64,000 nucleotides of DNA, from assembly GCF_000143145.1 (NCBI RefSeq), contig NC_014313.1:2046001-2110000 (forward strand), read 5' to 3'. The notes beneath the pieces are model-generated. The model was given only the letters and a program-made list of their open reading frames with translations, made no database searches and had not been told where the DNA came from. Every line of letters begins with the position of its first letter. Position 1 is the stretch's first letter. This DNA is from Hyphomicrobium denitrificans ATCC 51888 (GTDB taxonomy: Bacteria; Pseudomonadota; Alphaproteobacteria; Rhizobiales; Hyphomicrobiaceae). Below are positions 9,647 to 18,022 of the stretch, one piece after another. The position numbers were made by a program, and so were the translations under genes.

Positions 9647-12319
9647 ATGCTGAAACATGTGTTTGCGGCTGTCGTTGCGCTCGCGCTGGCGGCTCCTTCC
9701 GCTGAAGCAAAGCCGGGAACGCCGAACTGGACTTCGACGACGACACCGGCTGCGGGACAGGCGGCGGCACAGGCGCAGCCTGCGGCTCCCGCGCCGAACC
9801 AAGCCGCACCGGCAGCGCCCGCTCCAGCGCCGCAACCTGCAAAGGCGCAGCCGGCTCCCGTCGCGCAAACCGCGCCTGCACCACAGCCTGCCGCCGGACA
9901 GCCAGCGGCGGCGCCTCAGCCCGCTGCGCCCCAGCCCGCCGCTCCTGCAGCCGATGCTGCGCCTCCCGCTAGCCCGGATGCCGTGCCCGGCGAGCCTGCA
10001 GCCGCCGAAACCCCGCCGCCTCCTCCTCCGCCGCCAAAGCCGGCGCCCGTCCTCTCGCCCGAGGTCAACGATGCGATCACTGTCATGGTCGACTCGATGG
10101 ACACCGCCGAGAAACGTCTCTCAGGCATCAGCGCCGCAAACGACACGCTGTCCGAATTGCGAGACCAGATCGATAGCGTCATCGCGCAAGCAACCAAAAC
10201 CGCGGACTCGATCCGTCCGAGACAGGACGAGATCGACCGCCAACTGAGCAAGCTCGGGCCGCCACCGGCCAAGGATGCGCCACCCGAGTCTGCAACGGTC
10301 GCCGCCGAGCGCGTGCGCCTCGCGGTGCAATCGACAGAACTCGACGAAGCGACGAAGACGCTGCGCGTCACGTGGTGGCGCGCACGGCAGGCGATCGACA
10401 AGATCACAAATCTGCGACTGTCGTTCTTTGTCAAAAATCTCACCGAGCGCATCACCAGCCCGCTGTTTCCGCAGTTCTGGACCGACCTTGCGCGCGTCGC
10501 GCCGAACGTCGAATGGCGTCTCAAATATAACGTCAACGATTGGACCTCGTCGGTCGACAAGCAGAAGACCAACGTCGCGATGCTGATCGCTGCGGTCATC
10601 GGTCTCTATATTTTTCTCAAGGGCCTCGCGCTTGCGATCACGCGCTACAGACCCAACGAGAACGCGACCCCACCGACGTTTTTCGAACGCGCCGCGTCCG
10701 CGTCCTGGATCGCGCCCGTCCGCGCCATTCCGGGCGTCGCGGCGACGTTCCTGCTATTCGGCGGCCTCCATTATTTCGGACTGCTCTATGAGCCGACGGC
10801 CGCGCCCGTGGGCGGGGCGCTGCTCGATAGCGCGCTGATTTTCGTCGGCGTTTCGGCATTGATCTCGGCGGTATTCGCGCCAGGCCAGCCCGAGCGCCGG
10901 CTCGTTCTGCTGTCGAGCCGCAGCGCGCGACGCATCTCGCGACTGATCCGCTTCCTGGCGCTGATCTATTGCATCGACCTGTTCCTGTCGTCGTTCGCGC
11001 AGGTGTTCTACTTCCCGCTGGCGCTGAGCGTCGTGCAATCCTTGTTCACCAGCCTCGCATTCGCGTTCGTGCTGATCGGGCTTCTGCTGACGCCGTTCGA
11101 AGCGAGCGAAGCGGGCGGGCTAAAGGCCGTCGGACGGCATCGTCCGCTGTGGCTCAAGCTGCCCCTCTGGCTCGCGGCCTTCGCGATCATCGGATGCTGC
11201 CTCGTCGGCTACGTGGCTCTCGGACGCTTCCTGGCGCAACAGCTCGTCATGACGGGCGTCGTCGGGATGATCTCGACGCTGCTGTACCTCGCGATCCGCG
11301 CCTTCACGCGCGGCAACACCACGTCGCGCGGTCACATCAGCGTGCTTCTCGAAGAGCGGATGGGCTTCGATGAAACGCGCCGCAAACAGCTTGGCTGGCT
11401 GACGGAAAGCCTGCTGACGCTCGGCGTCATTCTGGCAACCATTCCGGTGCTGATGCTGCAGTGGGGCTTCTCGGGCGCCGATATCCGAGACTGGTCTGCA
11501 CGCCTGCTGTTCGGATTCGAGATCGGCCAGTTCCGGATCTCGCTCGTTCGCATTCTCATCGGAATCGCGATCTTCGTAGCGTTCGTGTTCGTGACGCGTC
11601 TCGTTCAGCGGCGCCTGCGCGACAATGTACTCGTCGCGCCTCGGATGGACCCGGGCATCGCGAACTCGATCGACACGGCCGTCGGCTATGCGGGGACAGG
11701 GCTCGGCGCTATTGCCGCCGTGTCCTACGCGGGCTTCGACATCACCAATCTCGCGATCGTCGCGGGCGCGTTGTCGGTCGGTATCGGCTTCGGTCTGCAA
11801 TCGATCGTCAACAACTTCGTATCCGGCCTGATCCTGCTCATCGAGCGCCCGATCAAGGTCGGCGACCTTGTCGTCGTCGGCGGCGAGCAAGGCGTCGTCA
11901 AGCGCATCTCCGTACGTTCGACCGAAATCGAAACGTCCGACCGCGCCAGCCTCATCGTGCCGAATTCCGAACTCGTCACCGGCCGCGTTCTGAACTGGAC
12001 GCACCGCAATGCGTTGGGCCGCGTCGTGATGAAATTCAGCTCCGGACCCGATACCGATCCGCGCCTTGTGCTCGCGGTTCTGTCGGAATGCGCCAACCGG
12101 CATCCGAACGTCATGCGGGAGCCAGCACCCGTCGCCGTCTTCGAAGGCTACTCGCCGACGACCACGGATTTCTCGCTGCGTGTCCTGCTGCCGGACATCA
12201 CGCACTCTCTCAGGGTCCAGTCGGATCTGCGGGTCGCCATTTACGAGGCCTTACGGCGCGCGCATATCGGCGGATCGGAGGGCTTTGCGGCGCATCCGGC
12301 TGTATCGGAGGCCTCATAA
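9647..12319 (+). CDS. MscS-family mechanosensitive channel with DUF3772-like N-terminus
   Basis: Large mechanosensitive ion channel of the inner membrane, 890 residues. The frame is open from inside uvrC, but the ATG at 9647 begins a signal peptide (MLKHVFAAVVALALAAPSAEA). Next come about 110 residues of Pro/Ala/Gln-rich linker, a periplasmic DUF3772-like helical domain (about 130-280), around ten transmembrane segments, and the MscS pore and beta domain near the C-terminus (GIGFGLQSIVNNFVSGLILL, then ERPIKVGDLV and RSTEIET). The architecture matches large MscK-like channels that relieve hypo-osmotic stress. Gating properties cannot be read from sequence. Confidence 0.92.
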   Translation: MLKHVFAAVVALALAAPSAEAKPGTPNWTSTTTPAAGQAAAQAQPAAPAPNQAAPAAPAPAPQPAKAQPAPVAQTAPAPQPAAGQPAAAPQPAAPQPAAPAADAAPPASPDAVPGEPAAAETPPPPPPPPKPAPVLSPEVNDAITVMVDSMDTAEKRLSGISAANDTLSELRDQIDSVIAQATKTADSIRPRQDEIDRQLSKLGPPPAKDAPPESATVAAERVRLAVQSTELDEATKTLRVTWWRARQAIDKITNLRLSFFVKNLTERITSPLFPQFWTDLARVAPNVEWRLKYNVNDWTSSVDKQKTNVAMLIAAVIGLYIFLKGLALAITRYRPNENATPPTFFERAASASWIAPVRAIPGVAATFLLFGGLHYFGLLYEPTAAPVGGALLDSALIFVGVSALISAVFAPGQPERRLVLLSSRSARRISRLIRFLALIYCIDLFLSSFAQVFYFPLALSVVQSLFTSLAFAFVLIGLLLTPFEASEAGGLKAVGRHRPLWLKLPLWLAAFAIIGCCLVGYVALGRFLAQQLVMTGVVGMISTLLYLAIRAFTRGNTTSRGHISVLLEERMGFDETRRKQLGWLTESLLTLGVILATIPVLMLQWGFSGADIRDWSARLLFGFEIGQFRISLVRILIGIAIFVAFVFVTRLVQRRLRDNVLVAPRMDPGIANSIDTAVGYAGTGLGAIAAVSYAGFDITNLAIVAGALSVGIGFGLQSIVNNFVSGLILLIERPIKVGDLVVVGGEQGVVKRISVRSTEIETSDRASLIVPNSELVTGRVLNWTHRNALGRVVMKFSSGPDTDPRLVLAVLSECANRHPNVMREPAPVAVFEGYSPTTTDFSLRVLLPDITHSLRVQSDLRVAIYEALRRAHIGGSEGFAAHPAVSEAS

Positions 12320-12386
12320 CTGCGACTTTGCTGCACTTTGAGAGTACCCCATTGACGCAGCCTTGCCCCTGCGGCTACCCCAAATC

Positions 12387-12974
12387 ATGGATCATATCGC
12401 GCAACGCTCGCTGCCGACGAGCCTGCCCAACATTCTGACCTACGGCCGCATCGCGGCGGTGCCGGTTCTCGCGGGCGTGCTGTTCTTCGGAATGACCGAC
12501 ACGGCGCGATGGGTGGCGTTCGCGATCTTCGTCGCCGCCTGCGTCACGGACTGGCTCGACGGCTACCTCGCGCGCATGTGGGAGCAGCAGTCCACGCTCG
12601 GGCGCATGCTCGATCCGATTGCCGACAAGCTGCTCGTCGGCGCGACCCTGCTGATGCTCGTCTATACCGATACGATCGGCGGCTGGTCGATCTGGGCGGC
12701 AATCATCATTCTGTCACGTGAAATCCTCGTCTCCGGCCTGCGCGAGTTTCTGGCCGAACTCAACGTCAAAATCCACGTGACGCAGCTCGCGAAATGGAAA
12801 ACGGCCGTTCAATTCGTTGCGCTCGCGATGCTGCTTGCCGGACCGGCTGCTGAAGGTCTCGTGCCGGGGACGACGACCGCAGGCGTCACCCTTCTCTGGG
12901 TCGCCGCACTGCTTACGTTGGTGACCGGCTACGATTATCTCAAAGCCGGCATTCGCCACGCGATAGGCGGGTAA
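12387..12974 (+). CDS. pgsA: CDP-diacylglycerol--glycerol-3-phosphate 3-phosphatidyltransferase
   Basis: Inner-membrane enzyme that makes phosphatidylglycerophosphate, the precursor of phosphatidylglycerol and cardiolipin. The CDP-alcohol phosphotransferase signature DG-x2-AR-x8-G-x3-D-x3-D is complete in DWLDGYLARMWEQQSTLG/RMLDPIADK. Several membrane segments and the typical start SLPNILTYGRI support the subfamily. I use the ATG at 12387; an upstream TTG at 12363 is less likely. 195 residues, within the usual range. The gap of 6 bases to moaD suggests co-transcription with moaD-moaE, although the pathways are unrelated. Confidence 0.95.
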   Translation: MDHIAQRSLPTSLPNILTYGRIAAVPVLAGVLFFGMTDTARWVAFAIFVAACVTDWLDGYLARMWEQQSTLGRMLDPIADKLLVGATLLMLVYTDTIGGWSIWAAIIILSREILVSGLREFLAELNVKIHVTQLAKWKTAVQFVALAMLLAGPAAEGLVPGTTTAGVTLLWVAALLTLVTGYDYLKAGIRHAIGG

Positions 12975-12980
12975 GTCACC

Positions 12981-13256
12981 ATGACTGCTGTGCACGATCA
13001 AACCGTTGTTTTGCGCTATTTCGCCTGGCTCAGGGAAAAGACGGGCCTCAACGAGGAGCGTCTCGCGCTGCCGCCCGAGATCGTCACCGTCGGCGATCTT
13101 CTGAATTGGCAGCCGACGCGCGGGCATCCGTTCGATCTTGCCTTCGCGAAACCCGAGGCCATCCGTGTCGCGCTCGATCATGCGCATGCGAAGCCCGGAG
13201 CGGCGATCGCCGGGGCACGTGAGATCGCCTTCTTTCCGCCCGTGACGGGAGGCTGA
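12981..13256 (+). CDS. moaD: Molybdopterin synthase sulfur-carrier subunit
   Basis: Small ubiquitin-like subunit of molybdopterin synthase; its C-terminal Gly-Gly is thiocarboxylated and donates sulfur to precursor Z. The 91-residue product ends in PPVTGG, and the beta-grasp pattern (VVLRYFAWLREKTGL ... AFFPPVTGG) is clear. The enzyme's large subunit, moaE, starts 6 bases downstream, as is usual. Confidence 0.94.
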   Translation: MTAVHDQTVVLRYFAWLREKTGLNEERLALPPEIVTVGDLLNWQPTRGHPFDLAFAKPEAIRVALDHAHAKPGAAIAGAREIAFFPPVTGG

Positions 13257-13261
13257 CGTTC

Positions 13262-13726
13262 GTGGCTGTTCGCGTCAGCACATCGGACTTCGATATTTCA
13301 GCCGAGATGGCGCGACTGACGAACGGCGATACCGGCGTTGGCGGCGTGGCGCTGTTCGTCGGCAAGGTTCGCGATCACAAGGATGGCGAAGCGCTCACCG
13401 AACTCGTTCTCGAACATTATCCCGGCATGACGGAGGCCGAGCTCGAGCGCATCGAGGCCGAGGCCCAGCGCCGCTTCGACCTCTCCGCGTCGCTGGTCGT
13501 GCATCGCGTCGGGTCGTTGAAGCCTGGCGACAACATCGTGCTCGTGATCGCGTGTGCGTCACACCGGCAGAACGCCTTCGCCGCCGCCGAATTCCTGATG
13601 GACTATCTGAAAACGCGCGCGCCCTTCTGGAAAAAGGAAGTCCTGGCGAGCGGTGAAAGCCATTGGGTCGACGCCCGCGAAAGCGACGACGAAGCGGCCG
13701 CAGCGTGGCAAACGGCGAAGCGCTAA
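13262..13726 (+). CDS. moaE: Molybdopterin synthase catalytic subunit
   Basis: Large subunit of molybdopterin synthase, which converts cyclic pyranopterin monophosphate to molybdopterin using MoaD thiocarboxylate. GTG start at 13262, 154 residues. Family motifs are present: GGVALFVGKVRDH at the N-terminus, VHRVGSLKPGD in the middle, and CASHRQNAFAAAEFLMDYLK followed by APFWKKE with the conserved lysines. It follows moaD closely. Molybdenum cofactor would serve enzymes such as nitrate reductase or formate dehydrogenase, none of which is in this window. Confidence 0.95.
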   Translation: MAVRVSTSDFDISAEMARLTNGDTGVGGVALFVGKVRDHKDGEALTELVLEHYPGMTEAELERIEAEAQRRFDLSASLVVHRVGSLKPGDNIVLVIACASHRQNAFAAAEFLMDYLKTRAPFWKKEVLASGESHWVDARESDDEAAAAWQTAKR

Positions 13727-13896
13727 CGCCACGAATTCGCTCGACTCAAAGCCTCTCGTCACGCTTAACGAGGGCTTAACCGTGCCATCCGATAACCTTA
13801 ACGTCGTACCGCGCCGACCGCCAAAACGCCACGTTCCGTAGGCACACATTCGATGTGTGGCGCTTGGGGGAATGGCAGCGCCACGGGGGACCAAGA

Positions 13897-15204
13897 ATGC
13901 AAAGACCGGCACACCGAGCGAAGCGCTGCGCGATGGCAGCGGCCTTGCTCTGTGCCGTCACCGGCGCGGCATCCGCCGCAGGCTCTGCCGCCGACGCGCC
14001 GAAAACGGGCAAGTCCCAGATCGCGATCGCCAATCCCTCTCCCGACGCCGATTCCCGTTCGAAGGTTCTTCGCACGCGATTTGTCGTCGGGCTCGAACGC
14101 AAGGTCGACTATCGCGTTTTCGCGATCGCCAATCCGAACCGCGTCGTCATCGAACTTCCCGACGTCACCATGCAGCTCCCCGCGATCGACGAGAACAAGC
14201 CCGTCGGCCTGGTGAGAGCGGTGCGTGCCGGACTGGCCGCTCCTGGAACGACGCGCATCGTCATTGGCGTGACGCAGCCGGTCGTCGTCGAAAGCTCGGC
14301 GATCGAGCAGGACGACAAGGGGCTGTCGCGCCTTGCCATCGTCATTCGTCCGGCCGGCTCTCCGATGGGCGGTCCGGGCATGAAAGGTTTCGCCGAGCCG
14401 TCCGCCCTCGGCGCTGCGGGTTTGCAGTTGCAGCCGCCGCTTCCCCGTCCGGCCGTGAAGCCGACCGAACGCGCCGCGAAGGCATTCAAGCCGATCATCG
14501 TGCTCGATCCCGGCCACGGCGGATACGACTCCGGCGCGGTGAAGTTCGGGACGGTCGAGAAGAACGTCGTGCTGGCGTTCAGCCTCGTGCTGCGCGATCT
14601 GCTCGAAAAAACCGGCCGCTATAAAGTTCTGATGACGCGCAACGACGACACGTTCATTCCGCTCGACGACCGAACGAAATATGCCGAGCGCAACAGGGCG
14701 AACATCTTCATCGCCATTCACGCCGACTATTCCGACCAGGGCTCGCGCGCACGCGGTGCCACGATCTACACGCTGCGCGATGGCGTCGCGAAAAATCTCG
14801 AACGCTCAGCCAAAGGCAACGCCGCCGAAAACGTTCTCTCGGCGGAGGAAATCGATACGGTCAGAAAGGTCAGCGACGACGTCAGCGCGGTCAGGGGCAT
14901 CCTGGCGGATCTCGCGGAGCGCGACGTTGAAATGACACACGAACGCACCGGCATGTTCGCGAAAACGGTGATCGAGAACATGGGCGAGAGCACGCCGATG
15001 CGAAACGAGCCTGATCAGCAGGCCGCTTTCCGCGTGCTCAAGACGGCGCAATTCCCGTCTGTCCTGATCGAGCTCGCCTACGTCACCAACAAGCAGGATG
15101 CGAGCAATCTGCAATCGGATGGTTGGCGCGGAAAGGTCGCGCAGTCGATCGTCTCGGCGATCGACAATTATTTCTCGCACGAGATCGCGCGCCTGCCTTT
15201 TTAG
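13897..15204 (+). CDS. amiC: N-acetylmuramoyl-L-alanine amidase, AmiC type
   Basis: Periplasmic zinc amidase that cleaves the bond between MurNAc and L-Ala in peptidoglycan during cell separation. The ATG at 13897 has a GGGGGAcc ribosome site and yields a signal peptide ending near AASAAG; longer frames upstream lack both. Order: signal peptide, AMIN domain (about 25-135; VDYRVFAIANPNRVVIELP), linker, Amidase_3 domain (about 205-430). Zinc and catalytic residues are visible in LDPGHGGYDSGAV, AIHADYSDQ and VLIELAYVTN. About 435 residues, normal length. It is followed by two hairpin repeats and a strong terminator. Confidence 0.94.
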   Translation: MQRPAHRAKRCAMAAALLCAVTGAASAAGSAADAPKTGKSQIAIANPSPDADSRSKVLRTRFVVGLERKVDYRVFAIANPNRVVIELPDVTMQLPAIDENKPVGLVRAVRAGLAAPGTTRIVIGVTQPVVVESSAIEQDDKGLSRLAIVIRPAGSPMGGPGMKGFAEPSALGAAGLQLQPPLPRPAVKPTERAAKAFKPIIVLDPGHGGYDSGAVKFGTVEKNVVLAFSLVLRDLLEKTGRYKVLMTRNDDTFIPLDDRTKYAERNRANIFIAIHADYSDQGSRARGATIYTLRDGVAKNLERSAKGNAAENVLSAEEIDTVRKVSDDVSAVRGILADLAERDVEMTHERTGMFAKTVIENMGESTPMRNEPDQQAAFRVLKTAQFPSVLIELAYVTNKQDASNLQSDGWRGKVAQSIVSAIDNYFSHEIARLPF

Positions 15205-15206
15205 TT

Positions 15207-15297
15207 GGCGCTTCCGACTCGCGTTCCGCGAGCCGGCCGGAAGCGCCGATTGTCGTTGGCACTTCCGACTCCGCTGCGCGGAGCCGGCCGGAAGCGC
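15207..15297. repeat. Two tandem hairpin-forming repeats
   Basis: Two copies of a unit of about 40 bases, 51 bases apart. Each begins GGC(G/A)CTTCCGACTC and ends GAGCCGGCCGGAAGCGC, so each folds on itself: CTTCCG pairs with CGGAAG on the outside, and CTCGCG/CGCGAG (copy 1) or CTCCGC/GCGGAG (copy 2) on the inside. The inner stems differ by compensating changes, so the structure is kept while the sequence varies. They resemble REP-type extragenic repeats. Confidence 0.75.
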
Positions 15298-15322
15298 GAA
15301 GACCCAGCGACCCAACGCCGAC

Positions 15323-15353
15323 AAAAAAGGCTGGCGCGGCGGCCAGCCTTTTC
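15323..15353 (+). terminator. Bidirectional-type rho-independent terminator
   Basis: Arms AAAAGGCTGGC (15325-15335) and GCCAGCCTTTT (15342-15352) form an 11-bp stem with a 6-base loop, with an A-tract before and a T-tract after. It ends the amidase transcript and could also work in reverse. Confidence 0.9.
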
Positions 15354-15890
15354 TGTTTCGATGTGGCCGGGGTTCGTCGCACACTACCCGGCATTGCCCA
15401 GTCACCTCCTACTTGGAGGATATTTCAGGTGTTGTCGCCAGAGCAGAAACAACCAGCGCGGTTTCCTCGACAGTTCACGCGGAGCATTTTTCGCATGTGG
15501 TCTTAGAAAGTCGGCTGGCCGGCGATAGCGCTTCTGCATGAGGCACTCCATCTTCCAGATGTCCGCGGCCCCGCCGCAAGGGCGAGGTGGTCTTCGTGGT
15601 CGGGCGAAACGCACGCATACGCTCAGCACACGGGCTCGCTGAGCGGCGCGCTAACGTCGGATAGTCGACATCGAAGTAGCGGGAAGGGGTGGACAAGGTC
15701 GTGAAGGCGACGAACCTGAGCCTGAGCGACGCTCCCTCGGGCAGCCCTGTCCATTGCTGCCACGCGCCGTTCATAGCCATCTGCCGGCCCTTGAGGATCC
15801 GGTTCAGAGAAGAAAAGGGCATTGACCCCCGTATCTCGCTCTGACGCTCGCACGTGTTGTAAGGCTAAGCCTCACAACGCTTCACAGTTC
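15354..15890. other. Intergenic region without a convincing gene
   Basis: About 540 bases. Open frames on the minus strand (for example 15475-15822) are Arg/Ser/Pro-rich, have no motif and lack a good ribosome site. It could be a decayed gene, since short plausible peptide stretches switch frame here, but nothing identifiable remains. No RNA gene was seen. Confidence 0.4.
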
Positions 15891-16820
15891 TCAGGGTACG
15901 CGATTCGTATGACGATCCGTGAGATCAGCAACATACACATCCGGGACAATCAGCCGAATGCGCGGGCCGTCCGCGCTCACCTCAGCCGGCGACGTGCCCG
16001 CCTCGTCGCCGTCGACCTCAAGCGCCACCGTGGTTTGACGTCCGATTAGCGCACGCCGCACCGGCAGCACATGCACGCCTGACGGACACGATGCCGGATC
16101 GCCGAGGCGACCCAAGGCGAGCGAAATCGCGCTTCCCGCAATCGCAAGACGCGAGCGCGCCTCGATGACGACCGCGATCAAGCGATCGTGTCCGACGCCC
16201 GTTTCGCGGGTCAGCACGAAGGACCCGCCATAGCGGCTCGCGAACGTCAGGATCAGCCAGCTTGCCGCGAAGCGCCGCCCGTCCAGCTCGACGTCGAAAT
16301 GCTCGACGCCTTCCGCAAGCGTCTTGATGACCGGATAGCCGTAAGCTGCGCGGCCCAGCACGCGCTTGGTGCGATAGTTCAACCGCGCGACGATGCGGGC
16401 GTCGAATCCGGCGCCGACCATCAGGAAGAACGGCGCGCCGTTGACCGTGCCGCCGCCGACGTCAATCTCCGCTCCTTCAAGCAGGACGCGCGCAACGTCC
16501 GCGGCGCGACGCGGAAGCCTGATCTCGTGCGCCAGGACATTGCCCGTGCCGAGCGGCACGAACCCGATCGGCAGTTCAGTATTGGCCGCACCCGTCGCAA
16601 CGGCGCGGAACGTGCCGTCGCCGCCCGCAGCAATGACGGCATCGCAATTGCCTTGCCGCGCGACGTCCGCCGCCCGTTCACTGGCTTCGGCTGCACTGCG
16701 CGCCGGAAGCTGAAAGACATTTGCTCCGGCTCCCCGCATGACGCCGAGCACACCGTCGAGCAGGCGCGGGATCGCGACGCCAGCTTTGGAATTGAAGACG
16801 AGAGCAAACCGTCTGCGCAT
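15891..16820 (-). CDS. Diacylglycerol kinase family lipid kinase
   Basis: Lipid kinase of the DAGK_cat/YegS family, which phosphorylates diacylglycerol or related lipids with ATP. From the ATG at 16820 the product is 309 residues and begins with the family's first strand, MRRRFALVFNSKAG. GGDGTFRAV (about residue 60) is the nucleotide-binding signature, and LGTGNVLAHEIRLP is the second conserved block. In-frame starts upstream (16868 and 16922) would add a hydrophobic stretch before the first strand and are less likely. It lies downstream of rpoH on the same strand, separated by a hairpin. Confidence 0.88.
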   Translation of the reverse strand: MRRRFALVFNSKAGVAIPRLLDGVLGVMRGAGANVFQLPARSAAEASERAADVARQGNCDAVIAAGGDGTFRAVATGAANTELPIGFVPLGTGNVLAHEIRLPRRAADVARVLLEGAEIDVGGGTVNGAPFFLMVGAGFDARIVARLNYRTKRVLGRAAYGYPVIKTLAEGVEHFDVELDGRRFAASWLILTFASRYGGSFVLTRETGVGHDRLIAVVIEARSRLAIAGSAISLALGRLGDPASCPSGVHVLPVRRALIGRQTTVALEVDGDEAGTSPAEVSADGPRIRLIVPDVYVADLTDRHTNRVP

Positions 16821-16898
16821 GAAAAAAGCAATGAATATGATGATGGCGGCACCGGTTGGCGCCGCCATGCTTCGAAAGCAGATTTGTCGGTAAGGGGC

Positions 16899-16934
16899 AG
16901 ACCTGGCCGCGTCAAGAAACAAACGGCCAGGTCT
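16899..16934 (-). terminator. Hairpin after rpoH
   Basis: An exact 11-bp inverted repeat (AGACCTGGCCG at 16899-16909, CGGCCAGGTCT at 16924-16934, loop 14) lies just after the rpoH stop. No clear T-tract follows, so it may be a weak terminator or a transcript-stabilising hairpin. Confidence 0.5.
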
Positions 16935-16943
16935 ATGAACGCG

Positions 16944-17834
16944 TTACGCCGCCGGCGCTTCCGCCCGCCGCGCCGTCGAGGTCACCGCCTTCTGAACCTT
17001 CTCGAAGGCGCGCACCTCGATCTGGCGAATGCGCTCGCGGCTGACGCCGAACTCGGCCGACAGTTCTTCAAGCGTCGCCGGCTCTTCCGCCAGACGCCGC
17101 TGTTCAAAAACGCGGCGTTCACGGTCATTCAGCACCGACAAGGCCGAAGAGAGGTACGACTTGCGCCGCCGCAGTTCCTCGTCCTCGACGAGCCGGTCTT
17201 CCTGCGTCGGCGTATCGTCGACGAGCCAGTCCTGCCATTCACCGGACTCCGATTCGGCGCGGATCGGCGCGTTGAGCGAAGCATCACCGCCGAGACGGCG
17301 ATTCATGCTCACCACATCCTCTTCCGGAACGCCGAGCTTGGTCGCGATCGCCTTGACGTGCTCTGGTCGCAGATCACCGTCGTCCAGTGCCTGCAGCTGG
17401 CTCTTGGCGCGCCGAAGATTGAAGAAGAGCTTCTTCTGCGCCGCCGTGGTGCCCATCTTCACAAGGCTCCACGAGCGCAAAATGTACTCTTGAATGGATG
17501 CGCGTATCCACCACATCGCATATGTGGCGAGGCGGAAGCCCTTTTCCGGGTCGAACCGTTTCACCGCCTGCATCAAGCCGACGTTGCCTTCGGAGATCAC
17601 TTCTCCGATCGGCAAGCCATAGCCGCGATAGCCCATCGCGATGCGCGCGACGAGGCGAAGATGCGACGTGACCAATTTTTCGGCCGCGTCGGAATCTTCA
17701 TGCTGCTGCCAACGCTTGGCGAGCATGTATTCTTCGTTGGGTGCGAGCATCGGAAACTTGCGGATCTCCTCGAGATACCGCGAGAGGCCGAGCGACCCGC
17801 CAGCCAGCGTCGGAAGACCTTTTGTTGCAGCCAT
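16944..17834 (-). CDS. rpoH: RNA polymerase heat-shock sigma factor RpoH
   Basis: Sigma-32 type factor directing RNA polymerase to heat-shock promoters. 296 residues from the ATG at 17834. Sigma region 2 is clear (LVTSHLRLVARIAMGYRGYG; GLMQAVKRFDPEKGFRLATYAMWWIRASIQEY), followed by the RpoH box (KKLFFNLRRAKSQL), which separates RpoH from housekeeping and stress sigmas, and region 4 with a helix-turn-helix (ATLEELSAEFGVSRERIRQIEVRAFEKV). Many alphaproteobacteria have more than one RpoH; which paralogue this is cannot be told here. Confidence 0.95.
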   Translation of the reverse strand: MAATKGLPTLAGGSLGLSRYLEEIRKFPMLAPNEEYMLAKRWQQHEDSDAAEKLVTSHLRLVARIAMGYRGYGLPIGEVISEGNVGLMQAVKRFDPEKGFRLATYAMWWIRASIQEYILRSWSLVKMGTTAAQKKLFFNLRRAKSQLQALDDGDLRPEHVKAIATKLGVPEEDVVSMNRRLGGDASLNAPIRAESESGEWQDWLVDDTPTQEDRLVEDEELRRRKSYLSSALSVLNDRERRVFEQRRLAEEPATLEELSAEFGVSRERIRQIEVRAFEKVQKAVTSTARRAEAPAA

Positions 17835-18022
17835 AAGCCCTCTACGGACCTTCACCCGCTTCAAGCGGTACGGTCCGTCGCTCCCTTCATGTCGTGGGAG
17901 TCTATCTTCGCGCCCCCAACGCCGCACGTTACATAGTCGTTAAATCTCGCAATTCATCGGTGGTTCCTGTCACGACGTTTTGAGCGTCGCGCGAGCGGAT
18001 TAACCGCTGATTGCGATACTCA

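Noticed and set aside
9657..10247. 196-codon Arg/Ser-rich frame
   Set aside because: Out-of-frame reading of the Pro/Ala/Gln linker in the channel gene.
11120..12205. 361-codon minus-strand frame opposite the MscS-type gene
   Set aside because: Asp/Arg/Gln-rich shadow of a conserved coding region.
15475..15822. 115-codon minus-strand frame
   Set aside because: No ribosome site, no family pattern; at best a decayed gene.
16188..17936. 582-codon plus-strand open frame opposite the lipid kinase and rpoH
   Set aside because: Arg/His-rich composition and exact antisense position to two well-supported genes; a GC-rich shadow frame.
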